Below, piece after piece: positions 28,743-38,282 of a DNA stretch of 64,000 bases. A model generated the notes under the pieces. The model had not been told where the DNA came from. It made no database searches and was given only the letters and a program-made list of their open reading frames with translations. The DNA lies in the NCBI RefSeq assembly GCF_003820355.1, contig NZ_RPOK01000006.1, forward strand, positions 1 through 64,000. Reading direction: 5' to 3'. The position numbers and the translations under genes are program-made. How positions within the stretch are numbered: the stretch's first letter is position 1; every line of letters begins with the position of its first letter. The DNA is from Paralteromonas sediminis. Its GTDB lineage: Bacteria > Pseudomonadota > Gammaproteobacteria > Enterobacterales > Alteromonadaceae.

Positions 28743-30057
28743 ATTTGCCACTCCAACTGTCTTTGTTGTCTAGTGCGTCAAGCCGCACCTTTACCGCATT
28801 TTCGTGTGCAGTCAGACCTTCAGACTTTGCTAGTGTCATAATGGTCGGCCCTAGGTAGCGAATGCCGGTTTGGCTCAGTGTCTGCACCGTATACCGGCGC
28901 ATAAAATCAACCAAGCCCAAGCTGGAATGGTTTTTGGAATACCCGTAAGTCGGCAATACGTGATTTGTGCCACTGGCATAATCCCCTGCGGACTCAGGCG
29001 ACCAGGGCCCGACAAAAATAGATCCAGCATTTTTAATGCTGGGCAATAATGCCACCGCATCGTCCAATTGCACGATTAGGTGTTCAGGGGCATAGCGATT
29101 ACTGACATCAATAGCCTTAGCTACCGAATCGGTAAGTATATAGCGTGCGTGCTGCATGGCCTTGGCGGTTATCTCAGCGCGAGCGAGTTTAGCAAGCTGA
29201 TTGTCTACTTCTCGTTTAACAGCTCCGATTAATGCTGAGCTGTTAGTAACCAGCACGGCTTGCGAGTCGTGACCATGTTCTGCCTGCGATAAAAGGTCGG
29301 CAGCAACAAATACAGGATTAGCGTTTTCATCTGCCAATACAAGCACCTCAGAGGGGCCGGCAGGCATATCGATGGCTGCACCTTCAGGCGTTTGGCTGAC
29401 TTGTTGTTTGGCTTCGGTAACAAAGCTGTTTCCAGGACCGAATAGCTTATCTGCTTTCGGTATGCTTTGGGTGCCATACGCCATTCCTGCGATAGCCTGA
29501 GCGCCGCCGCAAAGGAATATTTTCTGCACCCCGCACAGCTTGGCTGCATAGGCAATCTCTGGTGCAATCAATCCAGAATTATTAGGTGGTGTACACAAAA
29601 TGCGACGTGGACAGCCGGCAACAGTGGCGGGGATGCCTAACATCAATACGGTTGAGGGCAGTGGTGCTGTGCCACCTGGAACATAAAGACCAACAGATTC
29701 CAGAGCGGTGTAGTGCTGTTCGCACACAACGCCTTGTGTAGTATCCATCACCACTGAGTCTGGCATCTGGGCACTGTGAAACGCTTTGATATTATCGTAT
29801 GCCTCGATGAGGGCCTGTTTGACGGATTCATCAACCTGTGCCGCAAGCTTGTCCCAGTCTGAATCAGAGAGCACAAGATTTTGTAGTGTTGGGCAATCGA
29901 ACTTTCTGGTGTATTCGAGAATAGCCTCATCACCACGTGCTTTGACCGCTTCAACAATATTGGCGACTGTTGCAGATAAGCCTGCAGCATCGGCATTGGC
30001 AGGACGCGCCAGCGCTGCCTGTTGTTCATTTGCTGAGAGTGAAGACCAGTTGATCAT
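28735..30057 (-). CDS. hisD: Histidinol dehydrogenase
   Basis: A 440-residue zinc enzyme carrying out the last two NAD-dependent oxidations to histidine. DMPAGPSEVLVLAD, DLLSQAEHGHDSQ and the catalytic segment RYAPEHLIVQ are present, as is the late GSIFVGPWSPESAGDYASGTNH signature. It starts 2 bases after the hisG stop. Confidence 0.98.
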   Translation of the reverse strand: MINWSSLSANEQQAALARPANADAAGLSATVANIVEAVKARGDEAILEYTRKFDCPTLQNLVLSDSDWDKLAAQVDESVKQALIEAYDNIKAFHSAQMPDSVVMDTTQGVVCEQHYTALESVGLYVPGGTAPLPSTVLMLGIPATVAGCPRRILCTPPNNSGLIAPEIAYAAKLCGVQKIFLCGGAQAIAGMAYGTQSIPKADKLFGPGNSFVTEAKQQVSQTPEGAAIDMPAGPSEVLVLADENANPVFVAADLLSQAEHGHDSQAVLVTNSSALIGAVKREVDNQLAKLARAEITAKAMQHARYILTDSVAKAIDVSNRYAPEHLIVQLDDAVALLPSIKNAGSIFVGPWSPESAGDYASGTNHVLPTYGYSKNHSSLGLVDFMRRYTVQTLSQTGIRYLGPTIMTLAKSEGLTAHENAVKVRLDALDNKDSWSGKYD

Positions 30058-30059
30058 GT

Positions 30060-30962
30060 CTACCCCATCATTTTTTCAATGGGCATAACCAAAATCGAGC
30101 TGCAGCCAAGGGCCTTCAGCTTTTCCATGGTTTCCCAGAACAAGGTTTCAGAGCTAACCACGTGAACAGCAACCGTGTCAGGATTGCCTGAAAGTGGCAG
30201 TACAGTGGGATTTTCTGCGCCTGGCAAAAGACTCTTTACCTGCTCTATATATTCAGTAGGCGCATGCAACATAATATATTTACTTTCTTTTGCCTGCATC
30301 ACACCATCGATTCGCGGCACTAAACGGTTTATCAAGGCCCGCTTTTCGTCATCTAATTCCCCGTCGGCACGCTGAATGAGTGCGGCTTTTGATTTAAATA
30401 TGACGTCTTTTTCTACCAGGCCGTTTGCTTCAAGTGTCGCACCTGTCGAAACTAGGTCACAAATCGCGTCTGCCACACCCGCACGAGGGGCAACCTCTAC
30501 TGAGCCTGTTAACATGACCGCCTTTGCATTAACGCCGTTCTCTTTGAAGAAGCGTTCCAACAAATATGGATAGGTGGTCGCCACTTTTTTATTTTGCAGA
30601 CTAGCTACGCCCTCGTAATCCATTTCACTGGGAACGGCAAGGGACAGTCTGCAGCCACCATAGTCAAGTCTTCTCAACGTAATGAAGTTACTCGGTTTTG
30701 ACGATGCCTGACGCTCAAGCATTTTTTCTTCAAGCTCATTTTCACCAATAAAACCCAAGTCAACGACGCCGTCCATCACTAGGCCCGGAATGTCATCATC
30801 ACGGACGCGCAACAGGTCGATAGGCATGTTGGTACTATGTGCAATTAATAATCGGTCACGGATTTGCAGTTTGATGCCGATAGCCTTTAATAAGGCAATA
30901 CTATCATCACTCAAGCGGCCTGATTTTTGAACGGCAATACGAAGCCTGTTTTTATCACTCAT
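30060..30962 (-). CDS. hisG: ATP phosphoribosyltransferase (long form)
   Basis: A 300-residue first enzyme of histidine synthesis. It shows [14 protein letters not shown], the PRPP loop region [19 protein letters not shown], and a C-terminal ACT-like domain (residues ~225-300) that binds histidine for feedback inhibition, so it is the self-sufficient long form that needs no HisZ. AAGGA precedes the ATG. It is the first structural gene after the attenuator. Confidence 0.97.
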   Translation of the reverse strand: MSDKNRLRIAVQKSGRLSDDSIALLKAIGIKLQIRDRLLIAHSTNMPIDLLRVRDDDIPGLVMDGVVDLGFIGENELEEKMLERQASSKPSNFITLRRLDYGGCRLSLAVPSEMDYEGVASLQNKKVATTYPYLLERFFKENGVNAKAVMLTGSVEVAPRAGVADAICDLVSTGATLEANGLVEKDVIFKSKAALIQRADGELDDEKRALINRLVPRIDGVMQAKESKYIMLHAPTEYIEQVKSLLPGAENPTVLPLSGNPDTVAVHVVSSETLFWETMEKLKALGCSSILVMPIEKMMG

Positions 30963-30998
30963 TTACATGGTCCTTGATGGTTAAAACGGCACAAAACG

Positions 30999-31075
30999 AA
31001 AAACCCCCCGGAAGTTTCCTTCCGAGGGGTTAGCAAAACTGAGTGCGCCACTGGAAGGAAACAATACCCTTCCAG
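30999..31075 (-). promoter_or_regulatory. his operon transcription attenuator
   Basis: On the minus strand, after the leader peptide, three pairable segments are visible. First, CTGGAAGG/CCTTCCAG (31051-31058 with 31068-31075). Second, the terminator hairpin: AACCCC-T-CGGAAG, GAAA loop, CTTCCG-GGGGTT, at 31002-31031, followed by a U run (30999-31003). Third, TTTCCTTCC in the first hairpin (31053-31061) can instead pair perfectly over 9 bp with GGAAGGAAA of the terminator (31015-31023). This is the standard antiterminator/terminator switch controlled by ribosome stalling at His codons. Confidence 0.92.
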
Positions 31076-31090
31076 CACAAACCTGAAAGG

Positions 31091-31138
31091 CTATGCTTTG
31101 TGATGGTGGTGATGAATTGTGGCGCAGTTTTTAGTCAT
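31091..31138 (-). CDS. hisL: his operon leader peptide
   Basis: A 15-residue peptide, MTKNCATIHHHHHKA, with five consecutive His codons (CAT CAC CAC CAT CAC). It is followed directly by the attenuator and 130 bases later by hisG. When charged tRNA-His is scarce the ribosome stalls here and favours antitermination. TATACT at 31143-31148 resembles a -10 element, but it is so close to the ATG that the true promoter is uncertain; no clear ribosome-binding site is seen. Confidence 0.93.
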   Translation of the reverse strand: MTKNCATIHHHHHKA

Positions 31139-31291
31139 AATTAGTATAAGAATCTTTATCTGCCGAAGAAGGTAACGAAAGTTGAGTGACAATGCAAGCC
31201 TTTTGCAAAAGTGTGATTGAGAACAAATGTACGCAAAGATTGTCAATATATTATGAGGTCTGCTGTTTAAGTTGATTGGAGGGATACAAGC

Positions 31292-31540
31292 ATGAGTAAT
31301 GATTTATTATTTTCAGTGATACCACGACGAGGTACAGTGCCGGTTAAGGATGCATCAGGGGTAACACGCGTTGCTAAAGATGGCGTATCAGAGCGGGTTA
31401 ACGAGAAAGACCAGGAACAAAAAAATGAAAAAAAACACGCTGATCAGGAAGCGATGCAAAAACGCCATGGCAAAGTAATAAAACCAGAAGAGCCCGAAGA
31501 AAAAAAGGACGATGATGGGCATCTCGATACTTACGCCTGA
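31292..31540 (+). CDS. Small highly charged hypothetical protein
   Basis: An 82-residue protein with a strong GGAGGG ribosome-binding site. Residues ~30-78 are dominated by Lys, Glu, Asp and Gln with no hydrophobic core, so it is probably disordered or a coiled-coil in part. No signal peptide or known domain is seen. It lies 33 bases before ppiC and may be cotranscribed with it. Family not recognised. Confidence 0.65.
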   Translation: MSNDLLFSVIPRRGTVPVKDASGVTRVAKDGVSERVNEKDQEQKNEKKHADQEAMQKRHGKVIKPEEPEEKKDDDGHLDTYA

Positions 31541-31573
31541 TCCTTAGCCGTTTATTACATAAAAGAGAATATT

Positions 31574-31852
31574 ATGCCCAGAGCCAGTGCTTATCACATT
31601 CTGGTAAAAACTAAAGAAGAAGCCGCTAAGGTTAAGCAACAGCTAGACAAAGGGGCCAACTTTCAGCAGTTAGCCAAGAAGCATTCGATCTGCCCCTCGC
31701 GAAAACGTGGAGGTGATTTAGGAGAGTTTAGTCGTGGTGATATGGTCAAAGCCTTTGACGATGTTGTTTTCAAAAAGGCGCTGTTTGAAGTACATGGACC
31801 AATAAAAACCAAGTTTGGTTTTCATTTGATTAAGACGGTTTATCGGAGCTAG
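31574..31852 (+). CDS. ppiC: Parvulin-type peptidyl-prolyl isomerase PpiC
   Basis: A 92-residue single-domain cytosolic parvulin (E. coli PpiC is 93). ASAYHILVKTKEEA, the active-site Cys region HSICPSRKRGGDLGEF, and GPIKTKFGFHLIK are typical. It has no signal peptide. It probably forms a unit with the preceding charged small protein. Confidence 0.95.
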   Translation: MPRASAYHILVKTKEEAAKVKQQLDKGANFQQLAKKHSICPSRKRGGDLGEFSRGDMVKAFDDVVFKKALFEVHGPIKTKFGFHLIKTVYRS

Positions 31853-31873
31853 GCGTTGTTTACTTATTAACAG

Positions 31874-32272
31874 CTAAGTAGTTGTTTTACCTGAACCAGG
31901 TTTATTCATTATTATGAAAAGCGCGACAAGTAGCGTCACACTAAGTACTGTTCCTATTGGAAAGAGAAATATAACAAAGCTTGAAACGACTACAGAAAAC
32001 CAAAATATCCATCTAGGTCGATATTGCAGGGCAGTGACAGATACGATTAATAACGCGATGCTAGGAACAGTTAAGCCCATACCCAAGATGGTGAGCGTTC
32101 TCCCAATTGATCGTTCATTAGCATTCGCTGGCGCTTCTGACGTTTCAAAAAGGGAGATAGCCTGAAAGTCCGAATACATGGAGAACATAGTACTCGCAAG
32201 TCCAACGGGCAATACCAAAAACAATAATACCGCTGTGATGGCAACATATTTTCCAATGGCTTCTTTTTTCAT
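31874..32272 (-). CDS. Hypothetical integral membrane protein
   Basis: A 132-residue protein with three or four predicted membrane helices (about residues 10-30, 58-80, 88-105 and 105-125). AAGGA lies upstream of the ATG. No family was recognised. It is convergent with ppiC and 51 bases downstream of the DUF4177 gene on the same strand. Confidence 0.6.
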   Translation of the reverse strand: MKKEAIGKYVAITAVLLFLVLPVGLASTMFSMYSDFQAISLFETSEAPANANERSIGRTLTILGMGLTVPSIALLIVSVTALQYRPRWIFWFSVVVSSFVIFLFPIGTVLSVTLLVALFIIMNKPGSGKTTT

Positions 32273-32323
32273 AACTACAATCCTTTATTAGTTAAGTAGC
32301 AATATGCTAAGGGTACAAAAGCA

Positions 32324-32551
32324 CTACGCAAAAATGCTGGAACCGCTTATTTTTTTTTGCCTTTTTGCTACACCATGAAAGTGTGTTGGTCCACCGGGCA
32401 TGGTCGGATCCATTTGAAAATCTAAATCAATCACTTCCCAACCCTCGGCGCCTAATTGATTTAAATATTCCTCAGCACTTTCGATAGTGACACCTTTCAG
32501 AAATCCACTTTTTTCAGCTTTTGCAGAATCTATAATTCTATATTCCCACAT
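32324..32551 (-). CDS. DUF4177 domain-containing protein
   Basis: A 75-residue protein with the short DUF4177 pattern: an N-terminal WEYRIID strand, an EEYLNQLGAEGWEVIDLD helix-strand core and a final GVAKRQKK strand. AAAAGGAG is a good ribosome-binding site. Function unknown. It may be cotranscribed with the downstream membrane protein. Confidence 0.75.
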   Translation of the reverse strand: MWEYRIIDSAKAEKSGFLKGVTIESAEEYLNQLGAEGWEVIDLDFQMDPTMPGGPTHFHGVAKRQKKISGSSIFA

Positions 32552-32659
32552 AAATACTCCTTTTCATTTTGACGCTCACAACACAATGTTCAGTCGGCAC
32601 TTGTTTATGTCCCTGAAAACGAAGTCAGTGGTATGAGCACTTTATTGTGTAAATTCAAC

Positions 32660-32950
32660 CTATGACCTTATCGGGTTATAAGAGCTTGCTGCATTGCAAA
32701 ATTTCTTCGTCGCGAGTTTTGACAGGTTTTTCTTTCTGTAAATATGACACTGTTGCTTAAAATAGTTTTTGGCGGCAGACCTGCACCCACGATAATCTAA
32801 CGAGCCTTTCTGATAGGAGAAGCAAACAGTACTGTTTACTATCTTACCTGAATCTTCTTTCCATTTGATGTCATATTGTTCTCTCTGTTTGTAGGCATGA
32901 GCAGAAACAGAAAAAGAAATTGCGATGATATAGGTCAGTGTTTTTTTCAT
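32660..32950 (-). CDS. Small secreted hypothetical protein with cysteines
   Basis: A 96-residue protein starting at the ATG at 32950, which has an AGGGAAG ribosome-binding site; six upstream codons are excluded. A signal peptide (MKKTLTYIIAISFSVSAHA) is clear. The mature part is basic with four Cys (TVCFSY, YRGCRS, KQQCHIY, KKFCNA), which could make two periplasmic disulfides. Family not recognised. Confidence 0.65.
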   Translation of the reverse strand: MKKTLTYIIAISFSVSAHAYKQREQYDIKWKEDSGKIVNSTVCFSYQKGSLDYRGCRSAAKNYFKQQCHIYRKKNLSKLATKKFCNAASSYNPIRS

Positions 32951-33146
32951 AGTCTTCCCTGAGTACACAACAACTTAATACCTTCCTGAGCCTTCTAAAA
33001 AAACGGCTTTAGTTATTTTATTGCTGTGCTTATTAACAACGTCCTTCCTTTTAATAAAAACACACATTGCAGACAATGAAAAGTGCAGTTTTTCTGTGTT
33101 TGCGGATCAAGTGGACTGGTGAGGTTTATCATCTGTATTCGGGCAA

Positions 33147-33170
33147 TAAAAAAGGCACCTAAAGGTGCCT
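33147..33170 (-). terminator. Rho-independent terminator after the M16 peptidase gene
   Basis: On the minus strand AGGCACC-TTTA-GGTGCCTTTTTT forms a compact hairpin plus U run, 23 bases beyond the stop codon. Confidence 0.92.
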
Positions 33171-33192
33171 TCTTATCGTGAACTTAAAAGTG

Positions 33193-35925
33193 TTATTCAG
33201 CTTTCGCTTTATTCATATCGCCCGCTGAGATGATAGTGAACTTCTCTATATCTAAATGAGCGCGAACCACTTTATTAAGATCTTCAACCGTGAGATTTGC
33301 TAAACGCGAATCATAATCCTCATACCATTGCATAGTACGATCGAGGAATAGGTTTCTGCGCAGAGTACCCACTAACTCACCGTCCTGAGAACGGCTCACT
33401 TTTTTCTGTTGTAACAGACCCGCTTTAGCACTTTCCACCTCTTCTGCGGTAAAGCCATCTTGGACTAGTCTGGCAAGTTCTTCTCTGAAACCCTGCTCAA
33501 CTTTTGCAAGGTTTTGAGGCGCTGCTATAGCGTATGCCCCCATAGTGGCTTTTTCGTCTTTTGACTCAAAGCTAATGAAGGATCCAGCGCCATAACTCAA
33601 GCCATCTTCTTGGCGTAATCTGGTTGCCAAGCGACTACTTAAGAAGCCACCACCAAATATGTAATTGGCCAGCTCAAGTGCGGGTGCATCAGCATGATTT
33701 TCACCGACAGGCAGCATAAGTGCGGCTACAAAAGTCGCGTTTTCCTTGTCTGGCGTATCAAAGGTAAGCACAGAAGGCTTCACCTTAGTGAATGGCTTTT
33801 CGATGTTTTCAAATGTAGTGGGGCTCTTCCAGTCAGTGAAGTGCTGCTTGAAGATATCCGTCACCTGAGCTACATCAAAGTCACCAATTACACCCACTTC
33901 CATGTTACTTGTGCCATAGAAATCATTGTAAAAGGCCTTAACTTGATCCAGTGTCACACTCTCTAGTGCAGCCAACGACTCTTCAAACGTATTGACATAG
34001 AAAGGGTGACCTTTCGGATAGGGGTTTTGAACACGAGAATAGGCATTAAACGCGAGACGCTGTGGGTCTTGCATATTCTGCTCGATATCTACTTTACGTG
34101 TTGCTTTTAGCTGCTCGAATTCTTCTTTGCTGAAGCTGGGCTTCTTCAGAATTTTTGACAACAATTGCAACGTAGCAGGTAGGTTTTCGCGAGTCGTTGT
34201 GATGCGGGTAAAGCCAAAGTCTACGCCACCGAAAACAGAAACTTGCGCTTTTAATTTGTCAAACTCGTCTTGTATTTGCTGGCGCGTAAGGCCTGCACCA
34301 CCACGCAGCAACATTGAGCCGGTGATACCTGCGATATCAGCTTTGCCATTCAGCGCTGATTCATTACCGAAGCGCATCAGCAGATTAACGGAAACCGATT
34401 CACCACGAGTCTTTTTCGACAGCAGTGACAACTCGGTCCCATTTTCAAGAGAGACGGTCTCTGTACGCGCATCGATATTGTCATAGGAAGGCTCAAACAC
34501 CTCGCCCTGTGCTATGCTTTCTCTGCCTTTATAGCCTTCAAGCATATTGGCTACATCATCAACTTTAGGAATTTCAACACGCTCAGGTTGCTCTGAAGGC
34601 ACGAATTTACCCAAGGTACGATTATTGCGAACAAGATAGGCTTCTGCCACACGCTGAACATCTTCAATCTTCACCGCCTCAACACGGTCTCTGTTTAAGA
34701 AATATAAGCGCCAGTCACCCATTCCAACCCACTCGCTAAGTCCAAGAGCGATACGTTGTGAGGAGTTGAAACTCAATTCGATATTCTTAAGAATGTTACG
34801 CTTGGCACGTTCAACTTCTTCTTCGGTTACTGGTGTACCTGCGATACCTTCAACAGTTGAGAGTAACGCCTCTTGTGTTGCTGTGATATCGGCTGCTTTG
34901 TCCACTTCAGCAAAGAATAGGGCAAATCCGGGTTCTTCCCATTGGAAGTTAAACCCATAGGTGCGACTGGCTAATCCTGCTTCCACAAGGTTTTTGTACA
35001 GTCGGCCATTTGGTGTATTACCAATGATTTGGTTGAGTACAGAGATAGCCGCAAAGTCGGTGTGTGAACCGGCTGGGATGTGATAACCCGCTCCAATAAA
35101 CTGCGCATCGCCAACACGTCTGACAATTACACTTTTTTCACCCGCTTGAGCAGGTTCTTGCGTGTATACTTCAGGTAACACTCTTTCAGGTTTAGGTATT
35201 GGACCAAAATAGTTCACCACGCGTTTAAGCATGTCTTCTTCTTCAAACTTTCCCGCGACGATCAAAGTGGCATTGTCAGGTTGATAATACTTGGTGTAGA
35301 AAGCTTTCAACCGGTCAATTGGCACATTCTCAATGTCACTTCTTGCACCAATCGTTGATTTACCGTAATTGTGCCATTCGTATGCAGCCGCCAGCATTTT
35401 TTGCAGAGTGACACGAAATGGGCTGTTTTCGCCGCGCTCAAACTCATTTCTCACTACTGTCATCTCGCTGTCTAAATCTTCCTTGCGGATGAATGAATTC
35501 ACCATGCGGTCAGATTCCATCGACAGCGCCCACTCAATATTGTCTTCGGTCGCGTTGAAGGTTTCAAAGTAGTTGGTTCTGTCGGTCCAGGTGGTACCGT
35601 TCGGTCTGGCACCTCGTTCTGTCAACTCTGCCGTGATATTGGGGTGCTTGGTCGAGCCCTTGAACACTAAGTGCTCTAGCAAGTGAGCCATACCCGTCTC
35701 GCCATAGTTTTCGTGCTTAGAGCCAACTCTGTAGGTCACGTTAACGGTAACGGTTTCCTGAGTCTGGTCAGGAAATAACAACACTTGGAGGCCATTATCG
35801 AGCCTGTATTCGCTGATGCCTTCAACATGGTGTATTCGTTCAGGCAACTTGTCTGCATGCACAGTAACGCTCAATAATAGAGAGCTGCACAGCAGAAGTA
35901 GGGAAGTGACTTTTACTAATCGCAT
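33193..35925 (-). CDS. M16 family zinc metallopeptidase (insulinase-like), exported
   Basis: A 910-residue protein with a signal peptide (~1-24) and two M16 half-repeats. The first carries the inverted zinc motif HLLEH (about residues 81-85) and a downstream NEFERGENSP region expected to hold the third ligand; the second half lacks the motif and is the usual inactive partner. Such clam-shell proteases cut peptides up to a few kDa in the periplasm. The ATG at 35925 has AAGGA 6 bases upstream. It is monocistronic, with its own terminator. Confidence 0.93.
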   Translation of the reverse strand: MRLVKVTSLLLLCSSLLLSVTVHADKLPERIHHVEGISEYRLDNGLQVLLFPDQTQETVTVNVTYRVGSKHENYGETGMAHLLEHLVFKGSTKHPNITAELTERGARPNGTTWTDRTNYFETFNATEDNIEWALSMESDRMVNSFIRKEDLDSEMTVVRNEFERGENSPFRVTLQKMLAAAYEWHNYGKSTIGARSDIENVPIDRLKAFYTKYYQPDNATLIVAGKFEEEDMLKRVVNYFGPIPKPERVLPEVYTQEPAQAGEKSVIVRRVGDAQFIGAGYHIPAGSHTDFAAISVLNQIIGNTPNGRLYKNLVEAGLASRTYGFNFQWEEPGFALFFAEVDKAADITATQEALLSTVEGIAGTPVTEEEVERAKRNILKNIELSFNSSQRIALGLSEWVGMGDWRLYFLNRDRVEAVKIEDVQRVAEAYLVRNNRTLGKFVPSEQPERVEIPKVDDVANMLEGYKGRESIAQGEVFEPSYDNIDARTETVSLENGTELSLLSKKTRGESVSVNLLMRFGNESALNGKADIAGITGSMLLRGGAGLTRQQIQDEFDKLKAQVSVFGGVDFGFTRITTTRENLPATLQLLSKILKKPSFSKEEFEQLKATRKVDIEQNMQDPQRLAFNAYSRVQNPYPKGHPFYVNTFEESLAALESVTLDQVKAFYNDFYGTSNMEVGVIGDFDVAQVTDIFKQHFTDWKSPTTFENIEKPFTKVKPSVLTFDTPDKENATFVAALMLPVGENHADAPALELANYIFGGGFLSSRLATRLRQEDGLSYGAGSFISFESKDEKATMGAYAIAAPQNLAKVEQGFREELARLVQDGFTAEEVESAKAGLLQQKKVSRSQDGELVGTLRRNLFLDRTMQWYEDYDSRLANLTVEDLNKVVRAHLDIEKFTIISAGDMNKAKAE

Positions 35926-36084
35926 CAATTTTCCTTATGCTTCGACTTGGTTTTTCGCGCACTGTTATAACGGTACTGCGAACAATACACAACTAAAGTG
36001 GCAAACTTTAGTGCAACAAAATAGTTACAAAAGATTACATATTTAACGGAATGTAATAGCGTAAAGCGATAAGAACAGTGGATA

Positions 36085-36118
36085 AAAACAAAAAAGCTCG
36101 ACCTTATTGGACGAGCTT
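36085..36118 (-). terminator. Terminator overlapping the end of the GH17 gene
   Basis: On the minus strand AAGCTCG ... CGAGCTT followed by six or more T. The left arm lies inside the last codons and the stop codon sits in the hairpin, an economical overlap. Confidence 0.8.
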
Positions 36119-37132
36119 GTCTGCGATAACCTTTTTAGGCGTGCGGTCTGAGCGATACAAACCCCAGTTTTTTTCGGCAATGCCGTCGGGCTTTTCTTCA
36201 CCGCCTTTCCATTTTTCATCAAAGGCTTCGAAATAAAAAGAAACAACTTTGTTTTCTTTCAGCCAAGCGTGGTAAGCAGTAAAAAAAGCGCTTTGCGCAT
36301 CTTCGCTTGCCTCAGCGATTATTAAACGTTCATCGCCATTTGTTGGGATCGAACTGGTGGCCCATCCCGCTTCTCCAAGTGCAATTTGCTTGCTGGGATG
36401 TCGCTTGGCAATGTCATTGTACACATCAGCCGTCCACTGAACCGCTGAATCCAGGGGTTGTGAGTTCCACATTGCGTAAGCGTGCAACACAATAAAGTCG
36501 AGTTTCTCTGCAACCTGTTGACTCCATGGTTTGTTCCAGAAATTGTAGTCATCAGCCAGTGTAACGGGTACATCAACCTTGGACTTTACTTCGTCAACCC
36601 ATTCTAAATATAGAGGGATTTGATCGATCTCAAACTTGTGCCAGGACCAGTCGACAAAAATTTCATTACCCAAATTGACGGCTACCACAATGCCTTTGTA
36701 TTCATTAGCCAGTCTAATTACATTGTCTAGCTGGGCCCGGTTGTCTTCCATAGGATCTTTACCGGACAGCCAAGCGCCAAGCATAACTTGCACGGGCAAT
36801 TGGTGTTTTTTAATGACACGCAATACTTGTTCACTGGCGGCGTCGGCACCGTACATTCGAATCAAATGCCATTTATGAACGCCATTGTTTAATAGTATGT
36901 CCATATCTTCAAGGATATGCGTCTCGCTGGTCACACTGTTTTTATCAGGACTTTCACCGTCGCGGTAGGGGCCATAGGAAATGCCAAGTCCTATCCATGT
37001 ACCGTTTATTGTGGGGTTAAAAATAGTTTTCATAGTACTGGCTGCGTCATGTGTTGATTGGGCATGCGCGTTTTGTATTGCGCTAAGCACTGTAATAAAT
37101 AAAAAACAGATCAAAAAGCGGGATGATTTCAT
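36104..37132 (-). CDS. Exported GH17-type beta-1,3-glucanase-like glycosidase
   Basis: About 342 residues from the ATG at 37132, which has AGAGG upstream and starts a signal peptide (residues ~1-24); 28 preceding in-frame codons are excluded. The fold resembles glycoside hydrolase family 17 (COG5309-like): IGLGISYGPYRDG at the first strand, VVAVNLGNEIFVDWSW with the likely acid/base Glu, and IALGEAGWATSS with the likely nucleophile Glu. Substrates are probably beta-1,3-glucans such as laminarin from algae. No polysaccharide-utilisation genes or TonB receptors lie beside it. Confidence 0.82.
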   Translation of the reverse strand: MKSSRFLICFLFITVLSAIQNAHAQSTHDAASTMKTIFNPTINGTWIGLGISYGPYRDGESPDKNSVTSETHILEDMDILLNNGVHKWHLIRMYGADAASEQVLRVIKKHQLPVQVMLGAWLSGKDPMEDNRAQLDNVIRLANEYKGIVVAVNLGNEIFVDWSWHKFEIDQIPLYLEWVDEVKSKVDVPVTLADDYNFWNKPWSQQVAEKLDFIVLHAYAMWNSQPLDSAVQWTADVYNDIAKRHPSKQIALGEAGWATSSIPTNGDERLIIAEASEDAQSAFFTAYHAWLKENKVVSFYFEAFDEKWKGGEEKPDGIAEKNWGLYRSDRTPKKVIADKLVQ

Positions 37133-37261
37133 ACAACACCTCTTGGTTAATTTTACAACTACATTGAATTGAAGAGGGGATGTCAAATCGGAGTCGTTGA
37201 CATGGTCTTTAGGCAAGTCAACTTGGGCATCAACAAATACGAAGAGAGATGACCTAGTACA

Positions 37262-38173
37262 TTAGGCCATCTGATAGCCGTATTTTCCTTGCTTTTTAAC
37301 GTTATAAAGTGCTTCATCTGCTCGTCTGAACAAGTCGATTGGCGAGTCGTCTGGCATAGAAATAGACGCCCCGATACTCACAGTAACAGCGTGTTTGCTT
37401 AACAGCACACTTTTGTCGAACTTACCTGATATTCTCTGTGCAATTCTGTCGACAGTTGCACTGTTAAAGGTATCTACAATGCAACAAAATTCATCGCCGC
37501 CAAATCGATATGCCTTATCATTGGCGCGCAGTGCACACGCAATGCACGCGGCTGCTTCACTCAACACTAAATCGCCAGTTTCATGGCCAAAATTGTCATT
37601 TACGGATTTGAAGTTATCTAGGTCAAACATTACTAGGGCAAAAGCAGAGTCTTTTCGTTTGACTGCACTTAATTTATTACAGATATCTTCGTCAAAAGAG
37701 GCGCGATTCCCAAGCCCTGTTAGGCTATCGCGCGTAGCTAGACTGGCGAGTCTGCCCAAATGCAAAGCATGATCAAGGGGGTGACAAAATACCCCATGAA
37801 GCTTTTTCGTCAATTGCTGTTCACCGGCACTCAGGTCCCGTGAAAACCAATAATATAAAGTGGGACTATGAGCACTCTTACCTGTTTTCACTGGAGAAGG
37901 TAATGTAACGCTTGCAGGATTCTTGGCACCTGTACTATGCGCGCCTCTGAACAAATCAATTTCAGCACAGCGAAGTGAAATTGCCGTTAGTGGTAAAAAG
38001 CGCTTTATTTGCTGGTAGTATGTAGTGATAAGTTCTTCTATATCGATGGTTTTTATCAGATGCAAAAGGACCTGGTTAATCAGGCTGACATCATCTGCTA
38101 TGGTGTTACTATGAAAAGGTAGCACAGCTTCTGGGGCTGTATTTTCAAAGTGGCTGGCAGTGTAGGTGTCCAC
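37262..38173 (-). CDS. Diguanylate cyclase (GGDEF domain)
   Basis: About 303 residues from a GTG at 38173 with AGGAG 6 bases upstream; a further 19 in-frame codons reach a TTG but lack a ribosome-binding site. The N-terminal ~140 residues are a soluble, GAF-like sensory region without a recognised motif. The GGDEF domain (about 145-300) has RDSLTGLGNRASFD, FDLDNFKSVND and an intact FGGDEF, so it should make cyclic di-GMP. RAND five residues before GGDEF matches the RxxD inhibitory site, so product inhibition is expected. It is cytosolic. Confidence 0.92.
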   Translation of the reverse strand: MDTYTASHFENTAPEAVLPFHSNTIADDVSLINQVLLHLIKTIDIEELITTYYQQIKRFLPLTAISLRCAEIDLFRGAHSTGAKNPASVTLPSPVKTGKSAHSPTLYYWFSRDLSAGEQQLTKKLHGVFCHPLDHALHLGRLASLATRDSLTGLGNRASFDEDICNKLSAVKRKDSAFALVMFDLDNFKSVNDNFGHETGDLVLSEAAACIACALRANDKAYRFGGDEFCCIVDTFNSATVDRIAQRISGKFDKSVLLSKHAVTVSIGASISMPDDSPIDLFRRADEALYNVKKQGKYGYQMA

Positions 38174-38282
38174 ATTTTGCTCCTGTATCTTGCAGTAGGA
38201 TCGGGTCTTAATAAAGAATGATAAGCACAAACTGTGCCGTTAATAAGTGTTGGATTTCTGACAGGTACTAAGGGAGTGAGTG

